Source: UBA6107 sp964533735
Lineage (GTDB): Bacteria > Chloroflexota > Anaerolineae > Anaerolineales > Anaerolineaceae
Reading direction: 5' to 3'
Assembly (NCBI GenBank): GCA_964533735.1
Contig: CAZHMD010000001.1
Span: 124,001-188,000 of the forward strand
Length of the DNA stretch: 64,000 nt
Positions 33,444 to 40,950 of this stretch are shown one piece after another. Under the pieces are notes generated by a model. It saw only the letters and a list, made by a program, of their open reading frames with translations, made no database searches and was not told where the DNA came from. The translations under genes and the position numbers were made by a program. Position 1 is the first letter of the stretch, and every line of letters begins with the position of its first letter.

Positions 33444-35225
33444 TCAATTAATCACGATTGCATTAAAGTTGCAGACTTGCATACAAATACCACAACGCAC
33501 GCACACATCCGGATCAATGACATGTGTTTGGCGTCGTTCACCATTGATGGCTTCAACAGGGCAATTACGGGCGCAAACGGTACAACCCGTGCATAATCCA
33601 TCAATAATTTCGTAACGAATCAGTGATTTACACACTTTGGCAGGACATTTCTTCTCAAAAATATGCGCTTCAAATTCGGAACGGAAATGTTTGAGAATAC
33701 TCTCAACTGGGTTAGGCGCGCCTTGTCCCAGTCCGCAAAGACTGGTTTCCTTAATCTCCTGGCAGAGCATTTCAAGAATTGCGATATCGTCTGCTTTGCC
33801 TTTTCCTTCGCAGATTCTTTGAAGTATTTCAAGGATACGGCGGGTACCTACACGGCATGGAGTGCATTTTCCGCAGGACTCATCCTGCGTGAATTCCATG
33901 AAGAAACGCGCGATATCCACCATACAGGTGTCTTCATCCATAACCACCAATCCACCGGATCCCATGATCGATCCAGCTTTGGCTAATTCTTCATAGTCAA
34001 CCGGGAGGTCAAGGAAAGCTGAGGGCAAACAACCACCCATTGGACCACCAGTTTGGATCGCTTTGAATGCTTTGTCGTCCTTAATTCCGCCACCAACGTC
34101 AAAGATGATCTCTCTTAAGGTGATGCCAAAAGGAACCTCGATCAGACCGCTATGCTTAACATCACCTGCAAGAGCGAAAGTTTTGGTCCCCTTGGATTTT
34201 TCAGTTCCCATACTGGAATACCAATCGGAACCTTTGAGAATAATCTGAGGAACATTCGCATAGGTTTCTACATTATTAATATTAGAGGGCTTACCGAATA
34301 GTCCTTTTACTGCTGGAAACGGCGGACGGGGGCGGGGTTCTCCACGATTCCCTTCAATGGATGCCATTAAGGCGGTTTCTTCACCACAAACAAAGGCGCC
34401 AGCTCCCATGCGGACTTCCAAGTCGAAGTCAAACCCGGATCCAAGGATGTCTTTCCCCAGGAGACCCAAACCACGTGCCTGGTCAATGGCAATATTGAGC
34501 GTCTTCACTGCAATCGGGTATTCAGCGCGGCAGTAGATATAACCCTGGTTAGAGCCGATTGCATAAGCAGCGATGATCATTCCCTCGATTACTGAATGAG
34601 GATCACCCTCAAGCACGCGGCGGTTCATAAAGGCTCCGGGATCACCTTCATCTGCATTACAGATAACAAATTTGGGGGTGTCTTTGGATGCACGGCAGAA
34701 CTGCCATTTTTTTCCGGCAGGGAAACCTGCTCCACCACGACCCCGTAATCCGGATTTTAGAACAATATCAATCACCTCTTCTGGTGTTTTTGAAGATAGC
34801 GCGTCTCCTAGAGCTTGATATCCTTCTTCGGCAATATAATCTTCAATATTCTCAGGATCGATTTTGCCGCAATTTTTTAGAACAATACGAATTTCCTTTG
34901 ATGTTGGAGCACTTAATTCTTCGTCAGTCGCAGTTTTTTCTACCTCAACAAACTTGGTTGCGATACGCCCTTTAAGAAAATGTTCTTCAACGATATATGG
35001 AATATCATCAGGTGTAAGACCTACATAGTGTACACCTTCTGGATAGACCATCATTTCAGGACCGTTTGAACAGCTACCGATTCGGGAAGTCTCGAGCACC
35101 TGGATCTCGTCAATCAAGCCTTGTGCTACCAGCTCATCCTGTAATGAATCCACTACTTCGTGAGCACCTTTTTTCAGGCACTCAGGATCGATACAAACTA
35201 GTACATGTGAACGAAAATACGCCAT
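33444..35225 (-). CDS. HydB/NuoF-like subunit with C-terminal 2[4Fe-4S] domain
   Basis: 593 residues with four parts. The N-terminal thioredoxin-like domain has Cys11, Cys16 and Cys52, but the fourth expected ligand is Arg48. The NuoF core follows (GRGGAGFPAGKKW, CNADEGDPGAFMNRR, CGEETALMASIEG). Then comes the [4Fe-4S] site ESCGKCTPCRVG. The C-terminal ferredoxin domain has two clusters (CTGCTVCARNCP, CVRCGICMQVC). This four-part layout is that of HydB/HndC of electron-bifurcating hydrogenases, where NADH, ferredoxin and H2 are coupled at the FMN. It follows the short [2Fe-2S] protein and lies upstream of the second NuoE/NuoF pair. Confidence 0.94.
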   Translation of the reverse strand: MAYFRSHVLVCIDPECLKKGAHEVVDSLQDELVAQGLIDEIQVLETSRIGSCSNGPEMMVYPEGVHYVGLTPDDIPYIVEEHFLKGRIATKFVEVEKTATDEELSAPTSKEIRIVLKNCGKIDPENIEDYIAEEGYQALGDALSSKTPEEVIDIVLKSGLRGRGGAGFPAGKKWQFCRASKDTPKFVICNADEGDPGAFMNRRVLEGDPHSVIEGMIIAAYAIGSNQGYIYCRAEYPIAVKTLNIAIDQARGLGLLGKDILGSGFDFDLEVRMGAGAFVCGEETALMASIEGNRGEPRPRPPFPAVKGLFGKPSNINNVETYANVPQIILKGSDWYSSMGTEKSKGTKTFALAGDVKHSGLIEVPFGITLREIIFDVGGGIKDDKAFKAIQTGGPMGGCLPSAFLDLPVDYEELAKAGSIMGSGGLVVMDEDTCMVDIARFFMEFTQDESCGKCTPCRVGTRRILEILQRICEGKGKADDIAILEMLCQEIKETSLCGLGQGAPNPVESILKHFRSEFEAHIFEKKCPAKVCKSLIRYEIIDGLCTGCTVCARNCPVEAINGERRQTHVIDPDVCVRCGICMQVCNFNAIVIN

Positions 35226-35261
35226 TGAATCACCTTTTAGAGTAACTGCAAGAAATTTGAC

Positions 35262-35630
35262 CTAAAGCTGGATCACGTGGTTTTCAACAGCATGACCCGC
35301 CACCACATGTTCCTTAATAATCTTCCTCGCAATTTCAGGTGTAACTTTCCCATAGGTCACTTTAGGATTTTCTCCCAAAATCACTTCTACAATCGGTTCT
35401 TTTTCACACAGACCAATGCATCCTGTTTGAGTAACCAGTATCCCGTTAATCGAATCCTTCTCGATTGTTTCAAGAATGGCTTTCATCGTATCCCGCGCGC
35501 CGGCCGCGATACCGCACGTGCCCATTCCGACGATGACCTGGATTGCACCTGAGGATGCTTTTAACTCACGCTTTTTTAAAGCTTCTTCTCTTGCGCGTTT
35601 TAGATCTTCAAGACTCTTGATTGTTGACAT
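35262..35630 (-). CDS. Thioredoxin-like [2Fe-2S] ferredoxin of the hydrogenase cluster
   Basis: 122 residues. An N-terminal charged helix (SLEDLKRAREEALKKRE) leads into a thioredoxin-fold domain with GMGTCGIAAGARD and TQTGCIGLCEKEP. These are the sequence marks of the small NAD-hydrogenase [2Fe-2S] proteins encoded between hydC and hydB in [FeFe] clusters. It probably docks on the HydB-like protein as an extra electron relay. Only three of the four usual cysteines are evident. Confidence 0.9.
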   Translation of the reverse strand: MSTIKSLEDLKRAREEALKKRELKASSGAIQVIVGMGTCGIAAGARDTMKAILETIEKDSINGILVTQTGCIGLCEKEPIVEVILGENPKVTYGKVTPEIARKIIKEHVVAGHAVENHVIQL

Positions 35631-35662
35631 TTGATCTCCTTGATTCCTAGAGGATTAATGAC

Positions 35663-36214
35663 TTATTTTTCGCTTGCTTTTGCAGCATTGATGCCTGATT
35701 CAAATATCTCACGGACAACCCGGATAATTTCTGGTTCTGTTAAGGACACTCCCTGTAATTCAGCTTTAATTACTGCATCATCAAGAACAAATTCCTCTGC
35801 ATCAAACCTGTACTCAAAAATCCAGTGAATGAGCGGGTTTGTGAAGAACAGATTTTGAAAGGTGGTGTTAACATCTCCAAGAGGCATACGGTCAATGTGA
35901 CTGCGTTGAAATTGCACCTTTAAATCCGTCCCTTTGCCCAAGGCTGAGGTCAGTTCAAAAGATCCGTTGCAGGCTTCAGCGGCTTCTTTAAGGAGCGGTA
36001 TTCCAAGCCCAACTTTGCGCGTTGTCCTGCTAGTTACGAACGGATCGATCACTTTTTTAACTGTTTCCTCGTCCATTCCTCGACCATCATCTGATACAAC
36101 CAATTTTAAAAGATCTGACTTACAGCTTTCTTCTACCTGTATCCTGATGTTCTTTGCTCCTGCTGCGATACTATTTTCAGCGATATCGAGCAAATGAAGC
36201 GTTAATTCTCTCAC
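35663..36214 (-). CDS. Hydrogenase-associated GHKL ATPase domain protein
   Basis: 183 residues. The first 110 form an HATPase_c fold: N box DIAENSIAAGA, G1 DDGRGMD, G2 KVGLGIPLLKEAA, and a final GKGTDL. No dimerisation or phospho-acceptor histidine domain is present, so it is not a classical sensor kinase. The remaining 70 residues are an unassigned tail. Such stand-alone proteins occur beside hydC/hydB in [FeFe] hydrogenase operons, where their role is unproven. Its start overlaps the NuoE-like gene stop by four bases. Confidence 0.85.
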   Translation of the reverse strand: MRELTLHLLDIAENSIAAGAKNIRIQVEESCKSDLLKLVVSDDGRGMDEETVKKVIDPFVTSRTTRKVGLGIPLLKEAAEACNGSFELTSALGKGTDLKVQFQRSHIDRMPLGDVNTTFQNLFFTNPLIHWIFEYRFDAEEFVLDDAVIKAELQGVSLTEPEIIRVVREIFESGINAAKASEK

Positions 36215-36732
36215 CCAGACACAACCTGTATCGGTTTAAGAATTTGAGGCATCTTATTCGGTTTTACCCGGCCGATGACATCTTCATCGATCACGATGAC
36301 AGGGGCCTGTGAACAAGCACCAACACAACGGCAAACCTCTACCGTAATATTTCCATCAGGTGTTGTTTGACCTGGAGCCACACCTAACAATTGCTTGGTT
36401 TTCTCGATTAGCGAATCGGTCCCACCTACATAACAAGCTGTACCCATGCAAAACTTTACAGTGTGTTTTCCACGCGGGGTTGTAGTAAAGAATGAATAGA
36501 ATGAAACTACGCCATGCACCCGGGAGATTGGTACCTGCAGTGCCTGGGCGACATAGGCTTGTATCTCTTCAGATACAAATCCGATGGCTGATTGTATTTC
36601 GTTCAACACTACCATCGTAGCTCCAGGACGGTCACGATTTTCGAGAATAATTTGGTCAATGGTAGATTTTTTTTCCAGGTCGTTGAGTGGGTTTTTAGTT
36701 TGAGGCGCAGTAGTAGGTTGTGGCATAGTCAT
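36211..36732 (-). CDS. HydC/NuoE-like [2Fe-2S] subunit, first copy
   Basis: 173 residues. A proline- and threonine-rich leader of about 20 residues precedes the NuoE helical bundle and the thioredoxin-like domain with Cys-x4-Cys in FCMGTAC and Cys-x3-Cys in CRCVGAC. It is the natural partner of the 593-residue HydB-like protein encoded two genes downstream. It starts a run of tightly spaced genes after a 145-base gap, which suggests a promoter there. Confidence 0.93.
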   Translation of the reverse strand: MTMPQPTTAPQTKNPLNDLEKKSTIDQIILENRDRPGATMVVLNEIQSAIGFVSEEIQAYVAQALQVPISRVHGVVSFYSFFTTTPRGKHTVKFCMGTACYVGGTDSLIEKTKQLLGVAPGQTTPDGNITVEVCRCVGACSQAPVIVIDEDVIGRVKPNKMPQILKPIQVVSG

Positions 36733-36797
36733 AAATCAAGCTCCGGTAAATTGAGTAGATGATTCTACAGAATTTTGCTTTGTAAGTTTATCAATCA

Positions 36798-36815
36798 ATT
36801 GGTTTTATGACCAAT
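36798..36815. repeat. Inverted repeat in the gap upstream of the HydC-like gene
   Basis: ATTGGT-N6-ACCAAT lies within the 145-base gap 36733-36877, which separates the signalling genes from the hydrogenase genes. It may be an operator for an internal promoter. A TTGACA on the minus strand (36844-36849) is present, but its matching -10 box is poor. Confidence 0.35.
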
Positions 36816-36877
36816 AACGAATGTCATTCAATAGGTTGATTGTTGTCAATTTTTTTATTTAGATGAAGAGCTAACGG

Positions 36878-37648
36878 CTAATTATAACCCAATGTCGTTT
36901 CAGAAATTATAAATGAGCGACCTTGAGATCCAGCTAGAGCCAGGATGATTTCGGAAATTGAAGGCTCAGCCATTGTAAAGATTAATGAGCCAAGAAATTC
37001 ATTTAAACGATGAACGTCTCCATTTTGAATCAGAGGGTATCCTTTGAGTTGGGGAAATTTTTTTAGTGCATCTTCGGGGGAAAGATGGCGAGAGATTTCA
37101 ACCGCATTGACTTCAATATCTGTGGGCATAAAACCCAGATTTTCGATCAAACCGTATGCTTTTCGGTTTACATGAGCTGGAATAAAGATCCCGCCAATTT
37201 CAATTACGAATTGCCATGCTTCCTTCAATGTGAGGTCTGTAGAAGATAACAACAAACGTTCCTCACGTCTGATAAAATCGCCTGTTTCATCAACAATGAA
37301 TTGCTCGCCAAAATGCTCAGGTTGATTCTGGATATTTGGTAATGAACGATCTATTATTCTTTGGAACTGTAAAACTTGTGAATAATGATCAAACAGACAT
37401 AAGGTATGGACTTCTTCGTGTGTCTGCAGTTCAACTCCCGGTAGGACAACAAGCGAAGTATCCTCAGCAGCCTTTTGAACAGCAAGAAAATTTGCCGATG
37501 AATTGTGGTCGGTAATAGCAATCAGGCGAATATTATTGTCAAGGGCTCTCTCGACAATGAGAGGAGGAATCATTTCTACTTCTGCACACGGGGATAAGAC
37601 AGTGTGCACATGAAGATCCGACCGAAATTGTGTTAATGGTCGATTCAA
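36878..37648 (-). CDS. PHP-domain phosphoesterase-like protein
   Basis: About 256 residues. The PHP metal motifs are visible: DLHVHTVLSPCAEVEM, ITDHNSS, PGVELQTHEEVH, a later histidine in IPAHVNRK, and GDVHRLNEF. PHP proteins are metal-dependent phosphoesterases, and this DLHVHT-SPC type is common near [FeFe] hydrogenase genes. The frame is open back to 37831, but that part overlaps the DRTGG gene and does not look like a PHP N terminus. A TTG at 37648 behind CAGGA fits best, so the start is uncertain. Confidence 0.85.
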   Translation of the reverse strand: MNRPLTQFRSDLHVHTVLSPCAEVEMIPPLIVERALDNNIRLIAITDHNSSANFLAVQKAAEDTSLVVLPGVELQTHEEVHTLCLFDHYSQVLQFQRIIDRSLPNIQNQPEHFGEQFIVDETGDFIRREERLLLSSTDLTLKEAWQFVIEIGGIFIPAHVNRKAYGLIENLGFMPTDIEVNAVEISRHLSPEDALKKFPQLKGYPLIQNGDVHRLNEFLGSLIFTMAEPSISEIILALAGSQGRSFIISETTLGYN

Positions 37649-37661
37649 CAGATCCTGAGCA

Positions 37662-38009
37662 TTAAGATTTGGGACGGAGTCCCATTTCCCATAACTTACC
37701 GGAGACGTAAAAAGAAGGTTGACTGGTAGAAAGCATAACGATGCCTTCTTCATTGGCTTTATCAATCGTATTCTGATCTGGTAGAGCACCTTCAGTGATA
37801 ATAATCGCTGACAACTCCAGCAGAGAACCAACTGCCACGATGTTGGAATGTGATTGCAGAGTAATCCATACCGATCTGTGCTCAGCGCCTGCCATTACAC
37901 AACTCAGTAAGTCAGCTGCATAAACACTTGAAGGGTCTACTAGATGAAATTCCTTCGGAGTTGTTAACACATCAAGTTTTAATTCGGTAATAATGTCTTG
38001 TAGATTCAT
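37662..38009 (-). CDS. DRTGG-domain protein, copy 2
   Basis: About 115 residues from ATG 38009, behind the ribosome site AGAGGTAG that contains the previous stop. It contains SVYAADLLSCVMAGAEHRSVWITLQSHSN, then AVGSLLELSAIIITEG and ELSAI-type strands, typical of the DRTGG fold found in phosphotransacetylase regulators and near hydrogenases. The family's ligand is not established. A paralogue lies at 39015-39395 in the same operon. Confidence 0.82.
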   Translation of the reverse strand: MNLQDIITELKLDVLTTPKEFHLVDPSSVYAADLLSCVMAGAEHRSVWITLQSHSNIVAVGSLLELSAIIITEGALPDQNTIDKANEEGIVMLSTSQPSFYVSGKLWEMGLRPKS

Positions 38010-38016
38010 TGTCGGT

Positions 38017-39003
38017 CTACCTCTCTTTTGCGGGTGTTGTACCTTCACCGAATGATTCGGTTTCGTGTAAAAAGATTTTTAACCGTAAATTAGTGCCTTT
38101 TCCGAATACAGATTCAAGGCGCATAGAATCCACACACCTTTGAATATTAACCAAACCCATACCTGCACCAAAGCCAAGTTCACGAACAGTTTCGGTGGCA
38201 GTAGAAAATCCAGGTCTCATGGCTTGTTCCACATCTTTAATTCCTGGGCCTTCATCGGTGATGGTAATGGAAATCTGTTGGGGTTCAATTTCAACTCGAA
38301 TAATTCCGCCATTGGTGGTGTGAATCACCAGATTCATCTCTGCTTCGTAGATGGCGATACTTGTACGCCGGGCGATCTGTGGTGATGCACCTAGTCTGAG
38401 GAGCGCACGTTTTATGGCAGAGGAGGCGGCTCCTCCGTGGATAAAATCACCCTGCTTGATGTTATAACGCAGGATCAGACTCGACCTATCGGAGACGATA
38501 TCTTCAAATAGATGGCTGGCGCGATACCTTCTTATTTCTTCTTCATGGTAATCTTTTTGGAGAGCTTTGAGAATACCGCTGGTAATGTCGCCTTTGGTGA
38601 TAATACCTGCAAGTTTTCCATGCTCGTTTAATACAGGCAGGCGCCCGTAATGAGAACTGACGAATAATTTTAAAGCTTCGATGACTGGATCTGTATTTCT
38701 CGTTGTAAGAAGTTTTGTGCTCATGTACTTGGATACAGGAGAGGCAAGATCGTTAGCCTGCAGGCAGCGTATCAAGTCCTCGATACTAACCACTCCGACT
38801 AAATTGCCATCGGTGACCACAGGGGATCCTGAAATGCGTTTTTGGCGGAATAAAACAAGGAGATCCTGCATTGTTGTTTCGAGGTTGACGACAAATGGGT
38901 CTTTTGTCATCACCTCTTCGACTTTTAATTCGTAAGTTAATTCCTCAACCCGGGTAATATTTTCTGCTTCTTGATCGGAAAAAGTCCGGATTTGTCCATC
39001 CAT
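38017..39003 (-). CDS. CBS-pair plus GHKL-ATPase (anti-sigma/serine-kinase-like) protein
   Basis: About 328 residues. Two CBS repeats (about 30-155) start with VEEVMTKDPFVV and SKYMSTKLLTTR; such pairs sense adenine nucleotides. A C-terminal HATPase of the RsbW/SpoIIAB kind follows (about 190-320), with YEAEMNLVIHT as N box, TDEGPGIKD, and GAGMGLVNIQRC. The combination suggests energy-state control of a serine kinase or switch protein. ATG 39003 behind GAGGGG is preferred over a GTG at 39018. It sits between two DRTGG genes at the head of the hydrogenase region. Confidence 0.87.
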   Translation of the reverse strand: MDGQIRTFSDQEAENITRVEELTYELKVEEVMTKDPFVVNLETTMQDLLVLFRQKRISGSPVVTDGNLVGVVSIEDLIRCLQANDLASPVSKYMSTKLLTTRNTDPVIEALKLFVSSHYGRLPVLNEHGKLAGIITKGDITSGILKALQKDYHEEEIRRYRASHLFEDIVSDRSSLILRYNIKQGDFIHGGAASSAIKRALLRLGASPQIARRTSIAIYEAEMNLVIHTTNGGIIRVEIEPQQISITITDEGPGIKDVEQAMRPGFSTATETVRELGFGAGMGLVNIQRCVDSMRLESVFGKGTNLRLKIFLHETESFGEGTTPAKER

Positions 39004-39014
39004 AGTCCCCTCAA

Positions 39015-39395
39015 TCACTCATCACAGCTGCAAGTTCCGTCACCAACTGGGCTCTCAAGGCTGGGAAGTCCTGCTTTATACAGGCGTCCTGCAAGTTCAA
39101 ACATACCAAATGGAGATGAAATCAGCGCAATTTCCTCTTTATTTGCCAGATCAATGGTTTCTTTAGGAATATTTTTACCGCGCACAATGATGATAGCAGC
39201 AACATCTGCCATAACTGCAGTGCGAACGACCTGGGGATTGCACAAGCCGGTCAAAAGTACAGCTTCAGGTTGGATAGAAGCCAGAACATCGCTCATTAAA
39301 TCAGCACCGCATCCGCCTTTGATCTCTCGGGATAGATCTGCCGAGGGATTAAATAAATGACCGTCGATTAATTGAATTAAACCTTTAACATTCAT
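39015..39395 (-). CDS. DRTGG-domain protein, copy 1 (first gene of the hydrogenase region)
   Basis: About 126 residues from ATG 39395, which has AGGTT six bases upstream and a good promoter behind it. The core is SREIKGGCGADLMSDVLASIQPEAVLLTGLCNPQVV, then ADVAAIIIVRGK and ALISSPFGMFELAGRLY. It ends in a short cysteine-rich tail (Cys-Ser-Cys-Asp-Glu), absent from copy 2. The stop overlaps an alternative start of the CBS-ATPase gene. Confidence 0.83.
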   Translation of the reverse strand: MNVKGLIQLIDGHLFNPSADLSREIKGGCGADLMSDVLASIQPEAVLLTGLCNPQVVRTAVMADVAAIIIVRGKNIPKETIDLANKEEIALISSPFGMFELAGRLYKAGLPSLESPVGDGTCSCDE

Positions 39396-39430
39396 AGATA
39401 ACCTGACTATAGAGAATAAATACAAGGGCA

Positions 39431-39460
39431 ATCATACTGTATTAAATCTCATATTGGCAA
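39431..39460 (-). promoter_or_regulatory. Promoter of the hydrogenase region
   Basis: On the minus strand TTGCCA (39455-39460) and TATGAT (39431-39436) are 18 bases apart, each five of six to consensus, about 36 bases before the first DRTGG gene. Confidence 0.75.
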
Positions 39461-39469
39461 GTGAGATTT
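39444..39469. promoter_or_regulatory. Candidate operator over the hydrogenase promoter
   Basis: A perfect 8-base inverted repeat AAATCTCA-N10-TGAGATTT completely covers the -35 box of the promoter at 39431-39460. Position and symmetry suggest binding of a dimeric regulator. It does not match the Rex consensus (TTGTGAA-N4-TTCACAA). Confidence 0.55.
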
Positions 39470-39496
39470 CTCATAAGTTTGTAACATTATTATGAA

Positions 39497-39516
39497 TTTA
39501 ACAGATATGTTAAAAT
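39497..39516 (+). promoter_or_regulatory. Inverted repeat and possible extended -10 promoter of hisS
   Basis: TTTAACA-GATA-TGTTAAA is a perfect 7-base inverted repeat (39497-39514). Its right arm overlaps TG-T-TAAAAT (39508-39516), which could be an extended -10 element for hisS, about 28 bases before the ATG. No good -35 box is seen. Confidence 0.4.
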
Positions 39517-39544
39517 TGGATAAATAGAATCCTATGAGGAAATT

Positions 39545-40819
39545 ATGAAGAATATAGTGCAAGCGGTAAAAGGAACCCGAGCGTTCTATCCTGACCAAAT
39601 GAGTGTACGAAATTGGTTATATGAGAAGATGAAACATATTTCCAGTCAGTTCGGTTACGAAGAATATGACGGTCCTTTTTTGGAAAAAATAGACCTGTAT
39701 GCAGCAAAGTCCGGTGAAGAACTGGTCAAAGAACAGGCGTTTGTCTTTCCTGACAGAAACAACGATTTGATTGCACTTCGCCCCGAGCTAACACCATCTC
39801 TTGCCAGGATGGTTGCGGAAAAACAGAATGAGTTAATTTTCCCCTTAAGATGGTGGTCATTTGGCCCGTTTTGGCGTTATGAGCGACCTCAAAAAGGACG
39901 AACAAGAGAATTTTTTCAATGGAATATCGATCTCATTGGAATCGATTCTCCATCTGCTGATGCAGAATTGATCGGTATTTGCGCTTTATTCTTAAAATTT
40001 GTAGGATTAACACCAGATCAAGTGACCGTATTTGTCAACCACAGGCAACTTATAAACCAGGAAATCTTGAATCTAGGGATTTCTGATGAATTAAAGAAAA
40101 AAGTCTTCAAGTTGATTGACCGAATTGACAAAATGGAAAGTCAGGTTTGGGATGGTTTAATGTTGGAAGAAGGATTAACCAACAAACAACTTGGGGGATT
40201 GAAGCAGATTCTGGGAGATAAGGAACTCTGGAAAAAATCTGAAGAGTTGACCCAGATATTTGGATTTTTGAAGGACATTGGTGCAAGTGAATTTGTGCAG
40301 TTCAACCCGAAAATAATCCGCGGTCTTGATTATTATACAAAAGTCGTTTTTGAAGCTTGGGATGTTGGCGGAGATGGACGCGCACTTCTTGGGGGAGGGC
40401 ATTACGATAACCTCGTGAGTGACTTGGGCGGTGATCCGCTCCCTGGTGTAGGATTTGCGATGGGAGATGTGATGATCAGCCTGATCCTGGAAAAATACGG
40501 TTGTCTACCAATGTCCAACAATCGCGAGAAAACCGTTATGGTGACCACATTTGAAGAAACCAGTCAAAATTTGACACTAAAAATTGCAAGCGAACTCAGA
40601 GATAACGGTATTAGTACGATCACTTATCCGCAACCTGCAAAATTGCAGAGACAGATCAAGTTCGCTGACAGGTTAGGACTAAAAATCGTTGTTATGATCG
40701 GACCATCGGAAATTGAATCTAATTCAGTAACAATCAAGAATCTAGCAACAACAGCACAAGTTACTGTACCCAGAAAAGAATTATTGCAGGTGGTAAAAGA
40801 AATTCTTGCACAGGGTTAA
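39545..40819 (+). CDS. hisS: Histidyl-tRNA synthetase
   Basis: 424 residues, class II. It has the start VKGTRAFYPDQM, motif 2 with RYERPQKGRTREFFQWNID, the histidine-specific RGLDYYTKVVFE, and motif 3 GGGHYDNL..PGVGFAMG. A C-terminal anticodon-binding domain (from about residue 330) is present, so it is HisS and not the regulator HisZ. The ribosome site is TGAGGAAATT. The gene for its own tRNA-His follows 27 bases downstream. Confidence 0.96.
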   Translation: MKNIVQAVKGTRAFYPDQMSVRNWLYEKMKHISSQFGYEEYDGPFLEKIDLYAAKSGEELVKEQAFVFPDRNNDLIALRPELTPSLARMVAEKQNELIFPLRWWSFGPFWRYERPQKGRTREFFQWNIDLIGIDSPSADAELIGICALFLKFVGLTPDQVTVFVNHRQLINQEILNLGISDELKKKVFKLIDRIDKMESQVWDGLMLEEGLTNKQLGGLKQILGDKELWKKSEELTQIFGFLKDIGASEFVQFNPKIIRGLDYYTKVVFEAWDVGGDGRALLGGGHYDNLVSDLGGDPLPGVGFAMGDVMISLILEKYGCLPMSNNREKTVMVTTFEETSQNLTLKIASELRDNGISTITYPQPAKLQRQIKFADRLGLKIVVMIGPSEIESNSVTIKNLATTAQVTVPRKELLQVVKEILAQG

Positions 40820-40846
40820 GGGATGTGATAGAATCCTCAGGATCAT

Positions 40847-40919
40847 GGTGGCTGTAGCTCAATGGCAGAGTGCTTGACTGTGGATCAAGATGTTGCGGGT
40901 TCAACCCCCGTCAGCCACC
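40847..40919 (+). tRNA. tRNA-His (GTG anticodon)
   Basis: The 7-base acceptor stem GTGGCTG / CAGCCAC closes a full cloverleaf. The anticodon stem is CTTGA / TCAAG, and the loop CTGTGGA places GTG at 40880-40882. A G at 40847 can serve as the histidine-specific G-1 opposite C73. CCA is not encoded. It lies directly after hisS and before a terminator, so both may share one transcript. Confidence 0.97.
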
Positions 40920-40921
40920 CA

Positions 40922-40950
40922 AAAAAGAAACCGAATGGTTTCTTTTTTTT
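40922..40950. terminator. Terminator after hisS-tRNA-His, shared with the convergent sensory operon
   Basis: AAAAAGAAACC and GGTTTCTTTTT pair around a GAAT loop, followed by a T run. A tracts on the left arm also let it act on the minus strand, where the EamA permease gene ends. Confidence 0.88.

Noticed and set aside
37649..37831. Longer PHP protein start
   Set aside because: This part overlaps the DRTGG gene in another frame and is not PHP-like.
39444..39514. Rex (NADH-sensing) operator upstream of the hydrogenase genes
   Set aside because: Neither of the two symmetric repeats matches TTGTGAA-N4-TTCACAA or its usual variants.
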